Assembly: GCA_023374025.1 (NCBI GenBank)
Contig: SIJG01000059.1
Span: 489,444 to 553,443, forward strand
Direction of reading: 5' to 3'
DNA: 64,000 bases
DNA from: Heterodera schachtii
Lineage: Eukaryota; Nematoda; Chromadorea; Rhabditida; Heteroderidae
Both the position numbers and the translations under genes were made by a program. Below the pieces are notes generated by a model. That model was not told where the DNA came from, ran no database searches, and saw nothing but the letters and a program-made list of their open reading frames with translations. Positions within the stretch are counted from its first letter, which is position 1. Every line of letters begins with the position of its first letter. Below are positions 21,546 through 34,752 of this stretch, one piece after another.

Positions 21546-22767
21546 GTTGGCCATCTTTTTTCGGATTGTGCAACCATTTGGCCAACACTTGCCCAGCAGA
21601 AGTCGCATTTGGTCCACCAAAATCATCATCATCAGCAAGCAAATCGGGGAACAGTTGACAAAAAATGATTGCTTCCAATTGATTGAGATCAGATAGAATT
21701 GTTGGCGAAATGAGGCGACGCAAATTTTCCAAATTATCGGCATTGGGAAAAGCAAAAATGGCGAATGTTTGACGCAAAAAATGGCCAAATTTCACGGACA
21801 AAAACATCCAAAATTGGCTTGGTATCTTCGTTTTTATCTGCTGAACAAACGATAAAACTAAAGCTGGTGCCTTTGTCCCAAATTTTCTGATTTGAACGGA
21901 GAAATTCGATGACGAAGTGATCAATGTACCTGAAAAGGGGGCAAAAATAGAAGGAATACGAAAAAAACAACACAATCAGTTGGATTAAAACGAAAATGTA
22001 TTGGTACTAATTGGGTTTGGGTCCGCTTTTTTGGCCAAAAATTTTCAAATTTTTTTTTTTGTTTTTTATTGTCAGAATTGCTTTTAGATTATGGAATCGC
22101 TTAAAAATTTTACTATTGACAGGAACATAAAGCAAGATTTGGCAGTCACAGATTACTTTTTTCCACATATATTTCGGATTTTTTGTGGCGTAAGCAATTT
22201 GGGGGACCGGATATTTTTTATAATTTGTGGTCACAAATCGCTGAACTGTACCCAATAAACACATAACTCGTTTTTATTTGTTATTTAAAGCAATTCTGAC
22301 AATAAAAAACAAAAAAAAAATTTGAAAATTTTTGGCCAAAAAAGCGGACCCAAACCCAATTAGTACCAATGTATTAGTCTCTCTCTGTATAGAATTAATG
22401 AATTTACTCAATCCGAAGTTGCTTAATGCTGGAAAAGATGATTTTGTTGGGCAGCGGACGGTCCGGCAATGGAAATCCCTCCGATTTGCCTTCGACAAAA
22501 AGTTTTGGCATTTCATCAGTGTCCTTGCGAATTTCAATTGCTTTCCAAATCGTAAATTCCGTTTTGCCGTCAAAATGTTTGTCCACCAACGCATCAAAAC
22601 GTGGCGAAAGCAATGCCATTTTGAGGCCAAGTTGAGCATGGTCAAACGATGGGAGAATGTCCATCCACACGTCGTTGCACACCCAACTGAAACATGAAAA
22701 AAAAAACATAGGTAGTCAAATGAAAAATTTTTAGTTTTTTTTTACTAATTGCTTACCGTCGATTCAT
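20990..22767 (-). pseudogene. F-box-like family gene, near complete, one-base frameshift and truncated exon 4
   Basis: Exons on the minus strand are 22,767-22,757, 22,686-22,408, 21,929-21,475 and 21,416-21,147, with the old last exon at 21,059-20,990. Splice sites match the intact paralogue. Exon 2 encodes the same W-V-C-N-D-V-W-M-D-I-L-P start. Exon 3 carries three extra codons (I-V-C-S-A-D-K) and then one extra T in a homopolymer (poly-A 21,754-21,758 on the plus strand), which ends the frame at N-I-R-H-F-C-F-S-Q-C-R. In the next frame A-F-P-N-A-D-N-L continues normally. Exon 4 runs without a donor into a stop (F-F-F-S-I-L). If the extra T is an assembly error, a shorter protein of the family could still be made. 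The second intron carries a foldback element. Confidence 0.75.
21997..22375. mobile_element. Foldback element in the F-box-like intron
   Basis: TTGGTACTAATTGGGTTTGG ... CTTTTTTGGCCAAAAATTTT on the left is mirrored by the reverse complement at 22,293-22,372. Arms are about 75 bp or longer, with AATTCTGACAATAAAAAAC in each. The central 190 bp are unrelated to the flanking gene. It sits at the position corresponding to 4,290-4,330 of the intact gene, where a different short insertion is seen. Confidence 0.7.
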
Positions 22768-22966
22768 TTTTGCTGCAATTAGCACACTTTGCTCTGTTTC
22801 CAATTAATTTGTGTGATGTCAAAAAGGACAAATTGCTGAAATATGGAGACAATTAAGAAAAATGAGAGGAGAAATAACACAAATAGGTAATAAATGATGA
22901 AAAATGAAAGAACAAATTATTTTTTGACAAATCTCCGACTGTTTTTTGTTGTTGCACAAAATCTGT

Positions 22967-22976
22967 CTTTTATATA
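22967..22976 (-). promoter_or_regulatory. TATA-like box of the minus-strand F-box-like gene
   Basis: TATATAAAAG on the minus strand, about 200 nt upstream of the ATG at 22,767, in flanking sequence shared with the other family members. It matches the box at 3,713-3,722 in sequence and distance. Confidence 0.5.
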
Positions 22977-23019
22977 GGAATTGATTTTGTAAAAACATAA
23001 TTTCAAAAATCCCCACCAT

Positions 23020-23960
23020 AAGGTCAAAATGATCAATGACCCCGAGAAATCCTTTGAAAAAGTTGCACTGATAACGAATCCGAGCTTTGAGTGTGGGAAA
23101 GGCAAAATTTAGAAAACAAAATTTTCAAACAAAAAAAAAAGCAAGCCTTGACGAAAAGGGACACCAATTCCGAATGATTACCAAAAAAATGATCAAGAAC
23201 CACACCAAATTTAATTGGGATCCAAGAATGTTTGGATTGACAAAGTAGGAAAAAAAAGTTATGGTCTAAAAGTGAGAATGACGCGTAAACTTGAATAGAG
23301 CCATGTGTTCTGGGACCGGGTCGAACTCTAATTGTGTATTTTTCGAAATAATGACGAACAAATTTGGAGAATCAGTGAAAATAAATAATCATTTCATGTG
23401 CGGTTTTTTTCAAAATATTGGTAAAGCCTATCTCGTTTTATTGAATTTGTAAGCAAAAAACAAATAGGTATGTACAACAACATTTAAATGGCTAACAACA
23501 ATAAGTTCAATATTTCGGATCAAATATGTACCTAATCACATCAATAATCAATCAATACATTCATTCACTTTTGCTATACTTTTGAGACTTCGACTCACCA
23601 CAAAAATGAGCACTATAATAATAAACATATTGGTTCTATTTCAATAAAAATTATTTACTTTGTTTATTTCATTTGTTTTTACACCATTTTAGTAAAATGT
23701 TTTTTATTAGTTGACCTGAAATGAACAAATTTGGAACTAATTATCTTGTCCTTAACGAACGAACTTCCTACTCCATCAATTTTCATATCGTATTAAAAAA
23801 AATTTAGCTTCACATTCTTATGCCATGTTGAAAGAATTCTTGTGCACATTCTTACGGTTCATAATTTGCTTAAAAAGAGATAACTTACTTAAGAAATTAA
23901 AAATATTATATAAATATTGCGTAAAAAGTCGCGATATGCAGTTTATTTAAAATATTTAAT
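23020..23960. other. Gene-free intergenic sequence
   Basis: Nothing beyond AT-rich unique-looking sequence is seen. A CCAAGAATGTTTGG-type segment near 23,220 recalls the dispersed TTGGTATC motif. Confidence 0.3.
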
Positions 23961-23999
23961 TTTTTTTTGTTTATTTTTACAATTGAATTTATTATGCTT

Positions 24000-24590
24000 T
24001 TTCTTACTGTAAATTATCTTAGGCTCTTTCCAAGTGCTTTGGCATTAAATTTGCTTATTTTTTCCTTCCATTGGGCAATAAGTTTGACAGTTTTAAGGCT
24101 GAATCTTTTTGAAGTTATTGGTGAATTTGGGACTATTAATGAAATTATTTTGACGTTTTTTGGCTTGAATTTGATCTGGAATTAATATTTTTAATCAGAA
24201 TTGTTCGATCAGACTATTGCCCTCAAATATGTTTGTATCTCCATTTTTTAGAAATTGGGCTTTTATTTTGCTGTTATTTTAAGGCTGAATTTCGTCTGTT
24301 AAATTTTTGGGCACATAGATAATTTGCTTTGCCTTTTTTTTGCTTAAATTTGTTACTGGAATTAAATATAATTTTCATCAGAATTATTATATTAGGCTAT
24401 CGCCATGTAATTGTGCTTTAAGCATTGGGCTTTTGTTTTGCCATATTTTAGACTGAATAAGTCATAGATGTTTGGGCCAATAGTAAATGTATTTATTTTA
24501 CCTTTTTTTAATTTTTGGCTTAAATTTGAGTTTGGCTTTTCATGATCTTTATAAGAATTGTTAGATTAGGCTGTCGCCCGCGCGCGGTTA
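24000..24590 (+). repeat. Degenerate tandem array, period about 180 bp
   Basis: The phrase ATCAGAATTGTT.GAT followed by AGGCTATCGCC-like sequence recurs at about 24,195, 24,378 and 24,555. TTGGGCTTTT.TTTTGC and TTTTAAG.CTGAAT recur at matching offsets. The copies differ by many substitutions and small indels. An open frame (23,967-24,185) within the first unit is hydrophobic and probably incidental. Confidence 0.55.
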
Positions 24591-24838
24591 CATTTTGTGA
24601 TATTGGGTGATTTGCTATATTTCGCCTTTTCCATAATTCTTTAATTGAAAATATTAATTTTTTTTTATTTAATTTACTAAAAAATTAATAAAAAGACTTT
24701 TATTTCGTTTTCAATTTCTGTACTTTCCTTCTAATTTATAAAAATGAATAATATTTATATGTTTTTTTAAAATTTTCCTTATTGTTAATAACCAAATAAA
24801 TGAAATAAATATTTTTAATATATTTTAAAGGATACAAG

Positions 24839-25847
24839 TAGAGTAGCACGGGACCGGGACCGGGACCGGGTCGGGAAATCCCGGTTTTTTCAGGTCCCGG
24901 TCCCGGTCCCGGTCCCGGTTTTTGAAAAAATGGAAATCCCGGTCCCGGTTTTGCCAGTCCCGGTCCCGGCGGGACTAAATAAGCACTGGTAAGAATGGGG
25001 GTCTGGGTGAGAAAAGAGAAGGGAATTGGTGAGAAGGAGAAATCTTTGAGAAAAAAATTAATTATTTATTTTATATATTGCCTTGTTTTTCACGTCGTTA
25101 TGTGGTCTAGTGGCTAAACCTTCTGACTTTCATTATTTTTCGCTTGGGTTCAATTCCCCACTTGAACAGAATATTTTTTATATTTTCTTTACCATTTTTG
25201 TAATTGAAATTTTAATTAATAAATAAAATATTCCAAGTTTATTTTTATTTAATTTTTAAACAGTAACAAATTAACCAAATATTGGTCATTTTTTAACAAA
25301 TTCTGTTAACATATTTCACTCAACATTTCAAAATTTTTCCGGCGGCGCCTATCGGCACCGCCGGACCCTGCCGCCCCCTCACCAATGTTCCCAAAAGTTT
25401 TTTAGAAAACAGCGCCACAAAAACAGCGATTTAAAAGCAAAAAATTTAATAAATTGTTAATTTATTAAAAAATCCAGAATTTTGGGACCCAGAAAATTCC
25501 AAGATTCCAGATTCCCCCCCCCCCCCCGAAATGAAAATTTTTAAAAACTTTCCAGAGAATAATAGAAAATTGTTCGAATTCCTCCCCTAAAAGAAAATTA
25601 AAAAATTTTATGGGTACCTTTTTGAATTTAGGTAATTTTCGTAACAAAATTCACGAAAATTTTTAAAATTTTTTCAAAAAAATTTTCTCTTGGGAAAATT
25701 CCCGGTTGGTCCCGGTCCCGGCTTTTCTTGCGGTCCCGGTCCCGGTCCCGGACGAAAATCAAGGTCCCGGTCCCGGTCCCGACTTTTCTAGTCCCGGTAA
25801 GTCCCGGTCCCGGTTTTTGTCAAAAATCCCGGTCCCGTGCTACTCTA
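24839..25847. mobile_element. hAT-like non-autonomous element, 1,009 bp, CCCGGT-rich ends
   Basis: Ends are TAGAGTAGCACGGGACC and GGTCCCGTGCTACTCTA, flanked by a perfect 8-bp duplication GATACAAG (24,831-24,838 and 25,848-25,855). About 130 bp at each end is a GGGACC/GGTCCC array. Inside are a tRNA-Glu-like sequence (25,096-25,168), the GC-rich stem-loop module in minus orientation (25,339-25,364) and a poly-C run (25,515). No transposase is visible. Confidence 0.85.
25096..25168 (+). tRNA. tRNA-Glu-like pseudogene inside a MITE-like element
   Basis: TGTGGTCTAGTGGCTA and GGGTTCAATTCCCC match the D-arm/A-box and T-arm/B-box of eukaryotic tRNA-Glu, and TTC is at the anticodon position. The acceptor and anticodon stems are not complementary, so it is a pseudogene or a SINE head, not a functional tRNA. 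Confidence 0.6.
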
Positions 25848-28800
25848 GATACAAGGTTGAATTAGTTTTAAATTCTGCCTTAAATTATGATAACAAATTG
25901 TTTTTTCATTTAAATAACACATTTCAATTTCACCTTCAATTAATTCGTTATCTTTATTTCATGCTGAAATTTCATGTTTTCGGTCTGTTTTAATTAATTT
26001 TTATTTAATTTTATGAATTAATTTATTTATATAAATTATAAAAATATATTTTATTTATTTTAGTGAATTTATCTTCTTTTAACTCATAGGTTTTTTATTT
26101 TATTTAAGCACTCGACTGGGCGAACTATAGGATTTTTATGATGTTTGTTGGGCTTTTGAATTAAGATTTTAAAAATTGATTTTGGTAAATATTTTTGAGC
26201 TACTACTTTATGCTTTATGGTAGATGGGAGTAGCATTAAGAATTATAATTATTTTATCGGCCACAAATAACAATAATTACTGATTACAATAATATAATTG
26301 TATCAAACATTTAGTTTTTCCAGACTAAATGTTTAAAGAAGTTGCTAAAAATACTTACAAATTAGGCCGCGAACTGGGCGATTTGGCGCAAGAGACTATT
26401 GCGCATATCGTTTGGAATTTATATTTTTAATATGTTAATCATTTCAATACATATAATTAATTAAATAATTTATTTATTTTAAGTCAATATAATTCAAAAT
26501 ATTTGCAAATCGGGTTTTGATATTTTGTTTATTCTCCGGCATCATGGTCGTTCTTTAAATGTTCTTTTGACTTTACATTTGGATAATTATAAATTAATAT
26601 TCTTTTCCTTTTTGTCTTATTATTCTTCCTAATTTTTGATGAATCAATCATATACGCCCATTTAATTATTTTATTCGGAAAAAATATTTGTATCGCCAAT
26701 ATTTATAATAATCGTCACCTCGTTAATTTTGATTGAAACAAAATATTTACAAAATAAATAATAGATGTTTTCGATGTAAATTTAATTTTAAATTGATTAT
26801 TTAAATTCTCATTTCATTACGGAAAACAATTTTATAATAAATTGAATATCATAAAAGAAATTAAATTTTTGTTATTTTCTTCAAGGTAAATTTTAAATGT
26901 GAGGAGTTTTATTTACCTTGTAAAATTGTATAAATAAATTTTTATCACTCTCATTTTTTTTCATAATCATAATTTCGTCATAACAAACAGGCTGCTTTCA
27001 TATTTTCTGTATTTGATAGCTAACTGAATTTTATTATCACATTAAATGTAACAAAATTTTCCATTTCTTAAAAAATTGAATTTTTTGGCAAATACCTCGG
27101 AAGTAAAAGGTTTTAAAAAATTCCAATTACCCCCCTTTTGTATTATAAAAATTTTTATTTTTGCTAAATGAAGCTTCTGGCCGAGATATGAAGCTTTTCC
27201 TTTTTGACATAACAATATCATTTTATAATATAAAAGGGTGGGTAGAGTTATAAAGACTCAAGAAAGATATGTAAGCAAATTTAAAAGAAAAAAATAAAAG
27301 TGATTTTACATAGGTATTTTGAACCTTAAAATTGCCTCAAATTTTCAATGATTTTTTTGATCCGGATTATAACGGCACCGCCGGATCTTCGAGATTTCCA
27401 TAGGAAAGGCTTAAAAATTGATTTTATTTTTAGAAAATTTAAATAGCTTTTCTTAATCTACAAAAAAGATTTTTTGAAACTCTCGGTTTTTTTTTTTTGG
27501 ATCTCGGACTCAAGTTTATATTTAATGGTATGGAAATTATTTTTTTTATAATAAAGTGGATTAATTTAATATAATTGACAAAAACAATCGTTTTACTATA
27601 TTTTTATTTATTAAATGTCTATAGATCTTAAAATCCATTAATATTTTGTTTGTAATTTTCGCTTCATTCTAGTAGTTGTCACACAGTACAAGTTAATCGT
27701 TCGTTTTAGAATTCAAATTTAAGTTCTTCATTTATTTTTGCTACTCGATTAAAAAAAATTTGATTACTTTTTCCATTAAAATTCACAATTAGTCTTTATT
27801 TCTGATTTATAAAGGAAAATAAATGAAATTATTATTCAAGCATAATAAGATAAAATTATAAATGCTAATAATGAGTTTTTTCATTTATAATTTATAAGGT
27901 TTTTATTACATATTAAGTTTTTTTTATTCTAATTTATTTATTTTTATATTATTTGTTTGGAAAACCTAATTAAGAAATACAACAGCTCATGTCCTCAAAT
28001 GCGTTAAAAAATGTATTATATTATCTTTATTTGGGGTTATGTGAACATAATTATTACATTTTACCTATGCATTATAAAATATTTATTATATAGTTTATTT
28101 TTAAATTTAACCTTTATCAAGTGATTTTTTGTGTAAAATATTGATTTTTGCTATTAATATTTTTATGCCATGGTGACAAATTACAAATTGCACTATTTTA
28201 ATAAATTTATTACAATTCTCGTGTGGAACATCGAATTTAGGTAATTAAACCCTTTCTGAGGGACATTTTAATTTGTAAATAAAATTTTAATCGCCTTATA
28301 ATTTAATAATAAAAAATCATCCATTCGTAAATTCTTTTTCTATAATTGTTAAATTATTATTATCATTTGATTTTATTTACTCATTGTTGTCTTTTCTTTA
28401 TATTAATTTTACGTGGAGGAAAAAGAGCAATTTTGTATTTAAGAATGTGTTGGTGTCACTTTTAGCATTTTTTAAAAATATTTTGTATTTTTAAATAACC
28501 TTAGTTTTTTTTTATTTGATTTATGAACTTTTTTGAATCCAAAAATATTTTTATGTTTGGAATTTTAGTGCAAATTTTAAACATATTTATCAACAAATAA
28601 ATTTTAATTTCAGGCTTTCATTTATGCTTTTATAATATTTTTTGATATACATTTTATTAGCTAAATGACCACGTCAGGAGATAAAGTGTTGATGTGGAGA
28701 ACATTTTTTGAAAAAATAAATGTTTTGAATTTTTTAAGAAATTAAATAAATGCAAAAAATTAATTATTATAAAAAATCTTATATAGTGCAATTGTTTTAA

Positions 28801-30127
28801 TTTGTATAATAAATGATTAAACTATTTTAAACGAATTATCGCTATAGTACTTCGCTGCTAAATATTATCGTAATCCAATCCAAGCTTCCCGAACACCAAA
28901 ATTCTTGTTTGATTTGTTCTTTAGAAATTCTAAAAATTTTTAATTTATTTAGATGGTAATTTTCATTTAAATTTGTAGGACAAAAAATGAGTTTTATTAT
29001 TATTTATTTAAAGAATTTTTATTTTTTAATCAAATATAAAGTTTATTATTTTCATTTATCAAAAGTCGTACCCCTCTAGATTACTAAATTTCCGCTGTAG
29101 TTTCCATTTTAAAAATTAATTTTTGGTATTTGGAAAATTATGCCGATTTAGTAAGCAGCGTTAAAATATTTTTGCTTTTACCTTAGCCTTTTTCTTTTAC
29201 TATTTTCTTGATAGTAATTATTTTTACTTTTCATATATTTATGCTTTTTCAGTTATTTATCTGATTTAATTTAATGATGAAGCCTGTGGGATCAATCCAA
29301 AAGTATTCTTTTCTTGAAATTGTTGAGAGTTTTTCATTGTATATTAATTAAATTTTCTTGTACATTAAAAATATCCTCCTTTTTCATAGGTTTTGTTTTA
29401 ATTTGATATTACATGTAATTTTTGTAATTTATTCTTATCCTTTTAATTTGTGAGAAATTTGACCATGGCTGCTCCTTAATTACTTCAATTTTTCGCGCGT
29501 TTTTTTTTAATCCTATGCTTTGATAGGAAAATTTTTAATTGATTATTTTTAGTAAATTGAATTTTAAATAACATTGTTTTTTGAGTTTTGTCTTTGAAAA
29601 ATTGTGAAGTTATTTAATTGCATTCTTTCGCTTTTGATGATAAAGATGGAGCTCTTATCAATTGAGATTATATTTGTTATATCAAAAAAATGGAAAGAAC
29701 AAATATAAAATTTTTATTTTGTTAATATGAAAAATAATAATTTTTTTCGGATTTATAATCAAAGATTTAATTTTCTTAAAGGTCATTTTTCTATGATTTT
29801 ATACGCGTTTGTTTATTATCTTTTTATTTTTTCAGATGCATCTAATTAAATGCACTCAAATTTCGATAACAATGAAAACTTTTGATTTCTTGTTATTTAA
29901 TAATACCAATTAGAAAATATATATTTTTATTGCAAAACTAATAGAGATTTATTTATATTTGAATTTGAATATTTTGATACGTTTTATATTTTTTAGATTT
30001 TTAATCAGGTGAAAATATACTTTTATTCATATTTTACCCGTGGCTTTTGTCCCCCTAGAGGCCTATCACCCATAATTGTGAATTGGAGTCCTCTAAGATA
30101 TCGTAATTGTTATTAGTGGTTTTAATT

Positions 30128-31213
30128 TTTAATTCCAATTTTAAAATAGTAATTAAAAATAATTTTTATCATTAATTCTTTAAACTTAATTATGACTTTA
30201 AATATTGTTAAAATTAATTTATTCTTATGTCTTCCATTTTTTTAAATAAATTTTTATCTTCGTATTTTTTTTTCAGAAAAATAAATTAATTTTTCGTTTA
30301 TTTCTTAATTTTATTTTTGAGATTAATTGCGTCGAGCCCCAAAAAATTATTACGGGTTTCCAAGTGAATGGTTTAATGTATTCGTTCATTTACAATTGAA
30401 TTTTATAAATATATTTTTTCAGAATTTACCGCCCTCTAAAATTTAACCCATTTAAACTTTTAAAAAAAATTATTTTACTATTGCATTTTTAAAAATAATT
30501 AGGAATTAAAAAGCATTTTGAGATCTCGCGTATATTATTCCACCGTAATATGATTTGAGCAAATTTCATTCAGTTAAATATATTTTAATTAATCCTTTTC
30601 ATGTACCTTTCTTGTCTTTGCGGATGCACTGTTTTTGTTGGCCTCGACATATTTTATGGTATATTTTTTGGAATTAACTTTTAACTAACAATTTTTTTAA
30701 ATTAGGTTACAAAATCAAGATTTATTATAAATAGACAAAATATTTGAATTATTTTTCGGAGGACTTACTTAACTAATCAAATTACTTGAATATTCTATAT
30801 TAGTAAAATATATAATTTTCATTCAATTTTAATATATCAAATTGTTGTGTCCCAAAGGGAACAACAGAAATTAAGTAAGAGACGAAAATTATTATGTATT
30901 TAAGATTTATTTATTAGTTTTAATCAAATATTTATTTATATTCTTTCTTTGATGAATTACTATAATTTCTATTTCGATTGGTTCCTATTTTTTATTTAGG
31001 CCTTTTGTATTCAATAAGTAAATTTTTATGCTAAATTAAGCCTGCTATCTATCAAATTACATCTTTTGCATTTAAAAGCACTTTTCAATTAATTTATTCT
31101 TCAATGATAATTAAAGATAGTATTATGTTTATTACTTTTTAACATTCTAAAAAAATTTAAGAAATTTAACATTAAACTCAAAGGTCTCGGCAAGGCTAAA
31201 TTTTTGGCTTCCC
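30128..31213 (+). repeat. Direct duplication in the AT desert, copy 1
   Basis: Matches 32,588-33,590 in the same order and orientation. The last about 640 bp (from about 30,573) are nearly identical apart from single-base indels, while the first part has larger indels. A hairpin-capable segment, GTTGTGTCCC AAA GGGAACAAC, lies at about 30,843-30,866. Confidence 0.8.
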
Positions 31214-32587
31214 ATAAAAACTTAAATTTGTTAATTTATTTTTTAAAACTTTGGTTCGAATAGAAAATAATTTATTTAAAACAAATTGGTTTTAAAAAGC
31301 ATTGATTTTAATTAGGGTTGTTAAAATATTATTTTTTCATTATACATAGTTTCATGGTTTTTTTTAAATAATAAATTTATATTATCTAATTTATAAAGAA
31401 TTTTTAAATATCTTTAAAATTAATTCAGGCCTTTCTTTTACATGTTATCTTTCATTTCTTCTTTCTTTCATCGCCTCATTTCGATTATTTCATTATATAT
31501 TTAATTTATAGACCTTTAGGTTTTTTATCTTTGTCATTCAATATATCAGCCATAAATTAATTAATAATTTGTTTCTTTCAATGCTGGGATGGAATTACCA
31601 TTCAATAAACGTATTTACATTTTTTATTAATTATGTGTGGTATATTTGAGTTAATTAACTCAGAAAAATTAAAAAAAATTAAATACAGAAGGTTAATTTC
31701 ATTTTAATTAGCGTAATATTCATTAATTGTTAAATTATCTCGCTGTTCTGTATGAACTTTTTCCCATTTTTGTAATGCTTTGAATTCTTGCTAATTCTAT
31801 TTGATTGTTTTTTGATTTTTCAAAAATTAATTTGAAATTATATTATTTCTTGTTCACGTATACTACATCCTCTTCTATGTTGTTGATGCTTTTTGTTATA
31901 ATTTAAGACCTTTTGAATTTGTTAATTTTTTAAATCAATAAAGTATAAGTTTTTTACGTTTTTAATTATTTTCAATAAATTTGCTGTTTAGGACAACAAT
32001 GCTTTAAATTTTATTGTTATTCTAAATTTTTTTATTAATGATGAGGATTCGTTTCTCATCAATGTTTCGGTGAAAAATTTTTCATTTATTCAAACTCATG
32101 ATTCAAAAATAAGCGGTTTAAAAGACTTCTTTAAGGCACTAGTTAATCATTTTGTATTTATTTATCATTTAATAAAATTGAAATTTATATGTATTTCGTA
32201 ACAAATAAATCTTTTAATTAAATTGATAATTTTTTAAAAAATATTTCATTAATTTCATTTTCCAATAATTAATTTTTTAAATCCAGAATTCGGTTAGCAA
32301 TTATAATAATTGTTTGCTGTTTTATTTTATGCTTGAATTTTCTATATAATTAAATTAATCAAGACATAAGACCAGCTATAAATAACATTAATATTATGAC
32401 CGATAAAATTTGCCTTTTTTTACTAAAATCAATTTATATTTAAAAATTAATAAAATTTTATATTTCACTTTAAAAAATGCGGCATTTTTATAATTTCAAT
32501 ATATATATATTTATAGATTAATTATTTTCTTGAAATACATCTTTTCGTATTTTTAACTAGGTTGCTCCCCGACCCCTCGGGGTTTTA

Positions 32588-33590
32588 AAATAGTAATTAA
32601 AAATAATTTTTTAAACTTTATTTATGACTTTAAATATGTGTTAAAATTAATTATTCTTATGTCTTCCATTTTTTTGAAAGTTTTTATCTTCGTATTTTTT
32701 CTTCAGCCAAAATAAATTAATTTTTTCCATTTAATGGAACTCCGAACTCTTGAAATTTTTAAGTTGATTATTATAAGCCAATAAGCAGTTCATCTTTTTT
32801 ATTGCTTTATCTTATATAATTCAAGTTCGGATTATTATAATTAATAGATTGCAAATATTATTCATTCATTTACAATGAAATTTATAAATATATTTTTTCG
32901 GAATTTACCGCCCCCCTAAAATTTAACCCATTTAAAAAGTTAAATATATTTAAATTAATCCTTCTCATGCACCTTTCTTGTCTTGCGATACACTGTGTGT
33001 GTGTTTTTGTTGGCCTCGACATATTTTATGGTATATTTTTTGGAATTAACTTTTAACTAACAATTTTTTTAAATTAGGTTACAAAATCAAGATTTATTAT
33101 AAATAGACAAAATATTTGAATTTTTTTCGGAGAAACTTATTTAACCAATCAAATTACTTGAATATTCTATATTAGTAAAATATATAATTTTCATTCAATT
33201 TTAATATATCAAATTGTTGTGTCCCAAAGGGAACAACAGAAATTAAGTAAGAGACGAAAATTATTATGTATTTAAGATTTATTTATTAGTTTTAATCAAA
33301 TATTTATTTATATTCTTTCTTTGATGAATTACTATAATTTCTATTTCGATTGGTTCCTATTTTTTTATTTAGGCCTTTTGTATTCAATAAGTAAATTTTT
33401 ATGCTAAATTAAGCCTGCTATCTATCAAATTACATCTTTTGCATTTAAAAGCACTTTTCAATTAATTTATTCTTCAATGATAATTAAAGATAGTATTATG
33501 TTTATTACTTTTTAACATTCTAAAAAAATTTAAGAAATTTAACATTAAACTCAAAGGTCTCGGCAAGGCTAAATTTTTCGACTTCCCTAA
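32588..33590 (+). repeat. Direct duplication in the AT desert, copy 2
   Basis: Second copy of 30,128-31,213, about 2.4 kb downstream. It includes the same CTTTCTTGTCTT, GGCCTCGACATATTTTATGG and CCCAAAGGGAACAACAG landmarks. There is no open reading frame of note. Confidence 0.8.
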
Positions 33591-34342
33591 CAAATTTGTT
33601 AATTTATTTTTTAAAACTCGGTCGGTATAAATAATTGGCATTTGCTCTCCCTTAAAAGATTTTATGTGTAAATTTATAAAATTTTAGCCAATTATTAGCA
33701 CTGATGCTAAACATATGACCATGACTGTAGATGGAATAACCTATCGAAATAGAGGAAAGTAAGGTGGCGATTCATGGGTAATTAAACCCTGGAAAAGCCT
33801 GGCACCAATTAAGAACATTTGGAAAGTTGTAGTCGAGTGATAAATCTACTTTATTCATGTTTATTGCCGCTATAACTTAATAAAAATTCTGAATTTTATC
33901 AGAAACCAAATAAGGTTTAAATATTTTTTCTTTTAGGGATTTGATATTATGGATCAAGATCTATTATTTTTCGTTCCATTATTAATGTTTCGGCAAAATT
34001 AAAATTAACCATTTTTTTAACTAAGCCACCATTTTATATAATTATTCATTCATAACCCTCAAAACAAATAAGGTTTACATTTTTTCTTTTAGGCGGATAT
34101 TAGTTAATCGAAACCAAAAACTAAAACTAAACGAAACGAAACGAAACACATTTTTTCTTCGACAATAGGCTTTTTGTTGCTTCCACGATTTATTAATGAT
34201 TTTGTTCAAAAAAGCCATTTTTGATTTTTGAGAAGAAACAATTTTTGTTGAAAATTTTATTAATAAAATGAAAAATTTTAAAATATTAGTGCTATTATTA
34301 TAATTTGGGAAAACTGTCTTTATATTTTTTTTATATGTAAAT

Positions 34343-34752
34343 CAGGATTCGTATCCGTCCTTCAATGGCAAGGACGTCCTTGAAAATGAGAAATTGGAAA
34401 ACTTTTAAAAAATTCAAAGAAATTCGATAAAATGTTGGGAAAAATCCATTCCGGTGAAAAATACTAGGGTTAAGCCCGCACCCCGATCTCCCTGGTCCCG
34501 ATATTTTTGGGCCTATACCCCGCCCCGACCCCCGACATGTCGCCCCCGAGGTCCCCGGCACACTGACTTTTTGCCCCCCGAGGGCTCGGGGCTTAACTCT
34601 AAAAAATACAATTCATTTGAATAAATATTAACCATTTTTATTGCATAAAATAAAATTTTTAATGTCCTTGGTTTTCATAAATTTTCCCCATTATGTCCTT
34701 GCAAATCGACAAACCCGTCCTTGGAAGCCAATCTTGGACGATACGAACCCTG
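34343..34752. mobile_element. hAT-like element, 410 bp, hosting a second element
   Basis: Inverted ends CAGGATTCGTATCCGTCC and GGACGATACGAACCCTG are flanked by a perfect 8-bp duplication ATGTAAAT (34,335-34,342 and 34,753-34,760). The interior repeats GTCCTTG motifs. It is interrupted by the element at 34,465-34,601. Confidence 0.8.
34465..34601. mobile_element. Short hAT-like MITE, 137 bp, nested
   Basis: Ends TAGGGTTAAGCCC and GGGGCTTAACTCTA are flanked by a perfect 8-bp duplication AAAAATAC (34,457-34,464 and 34,602-34,609). It shares ends and the CCCCGACC-rich interior with the 1.2-kb element at 10,942-12,117 and is an internally deleted member of that family. Confidence 0.85.

Larger units (their letters stand above)
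25856..34342. other. AT-rich gene-free desert
   Basis: I find no coding exons with plausible splice phases or family similarity. The region is visibly richer in A+T than the genic flanks, with almost no GC-rich tracts except a decayed stem-loop module (27,361-27,386). It contains a direct duplication (30,128-31,213 and 32,588-33,590). Confidence 0.5.
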
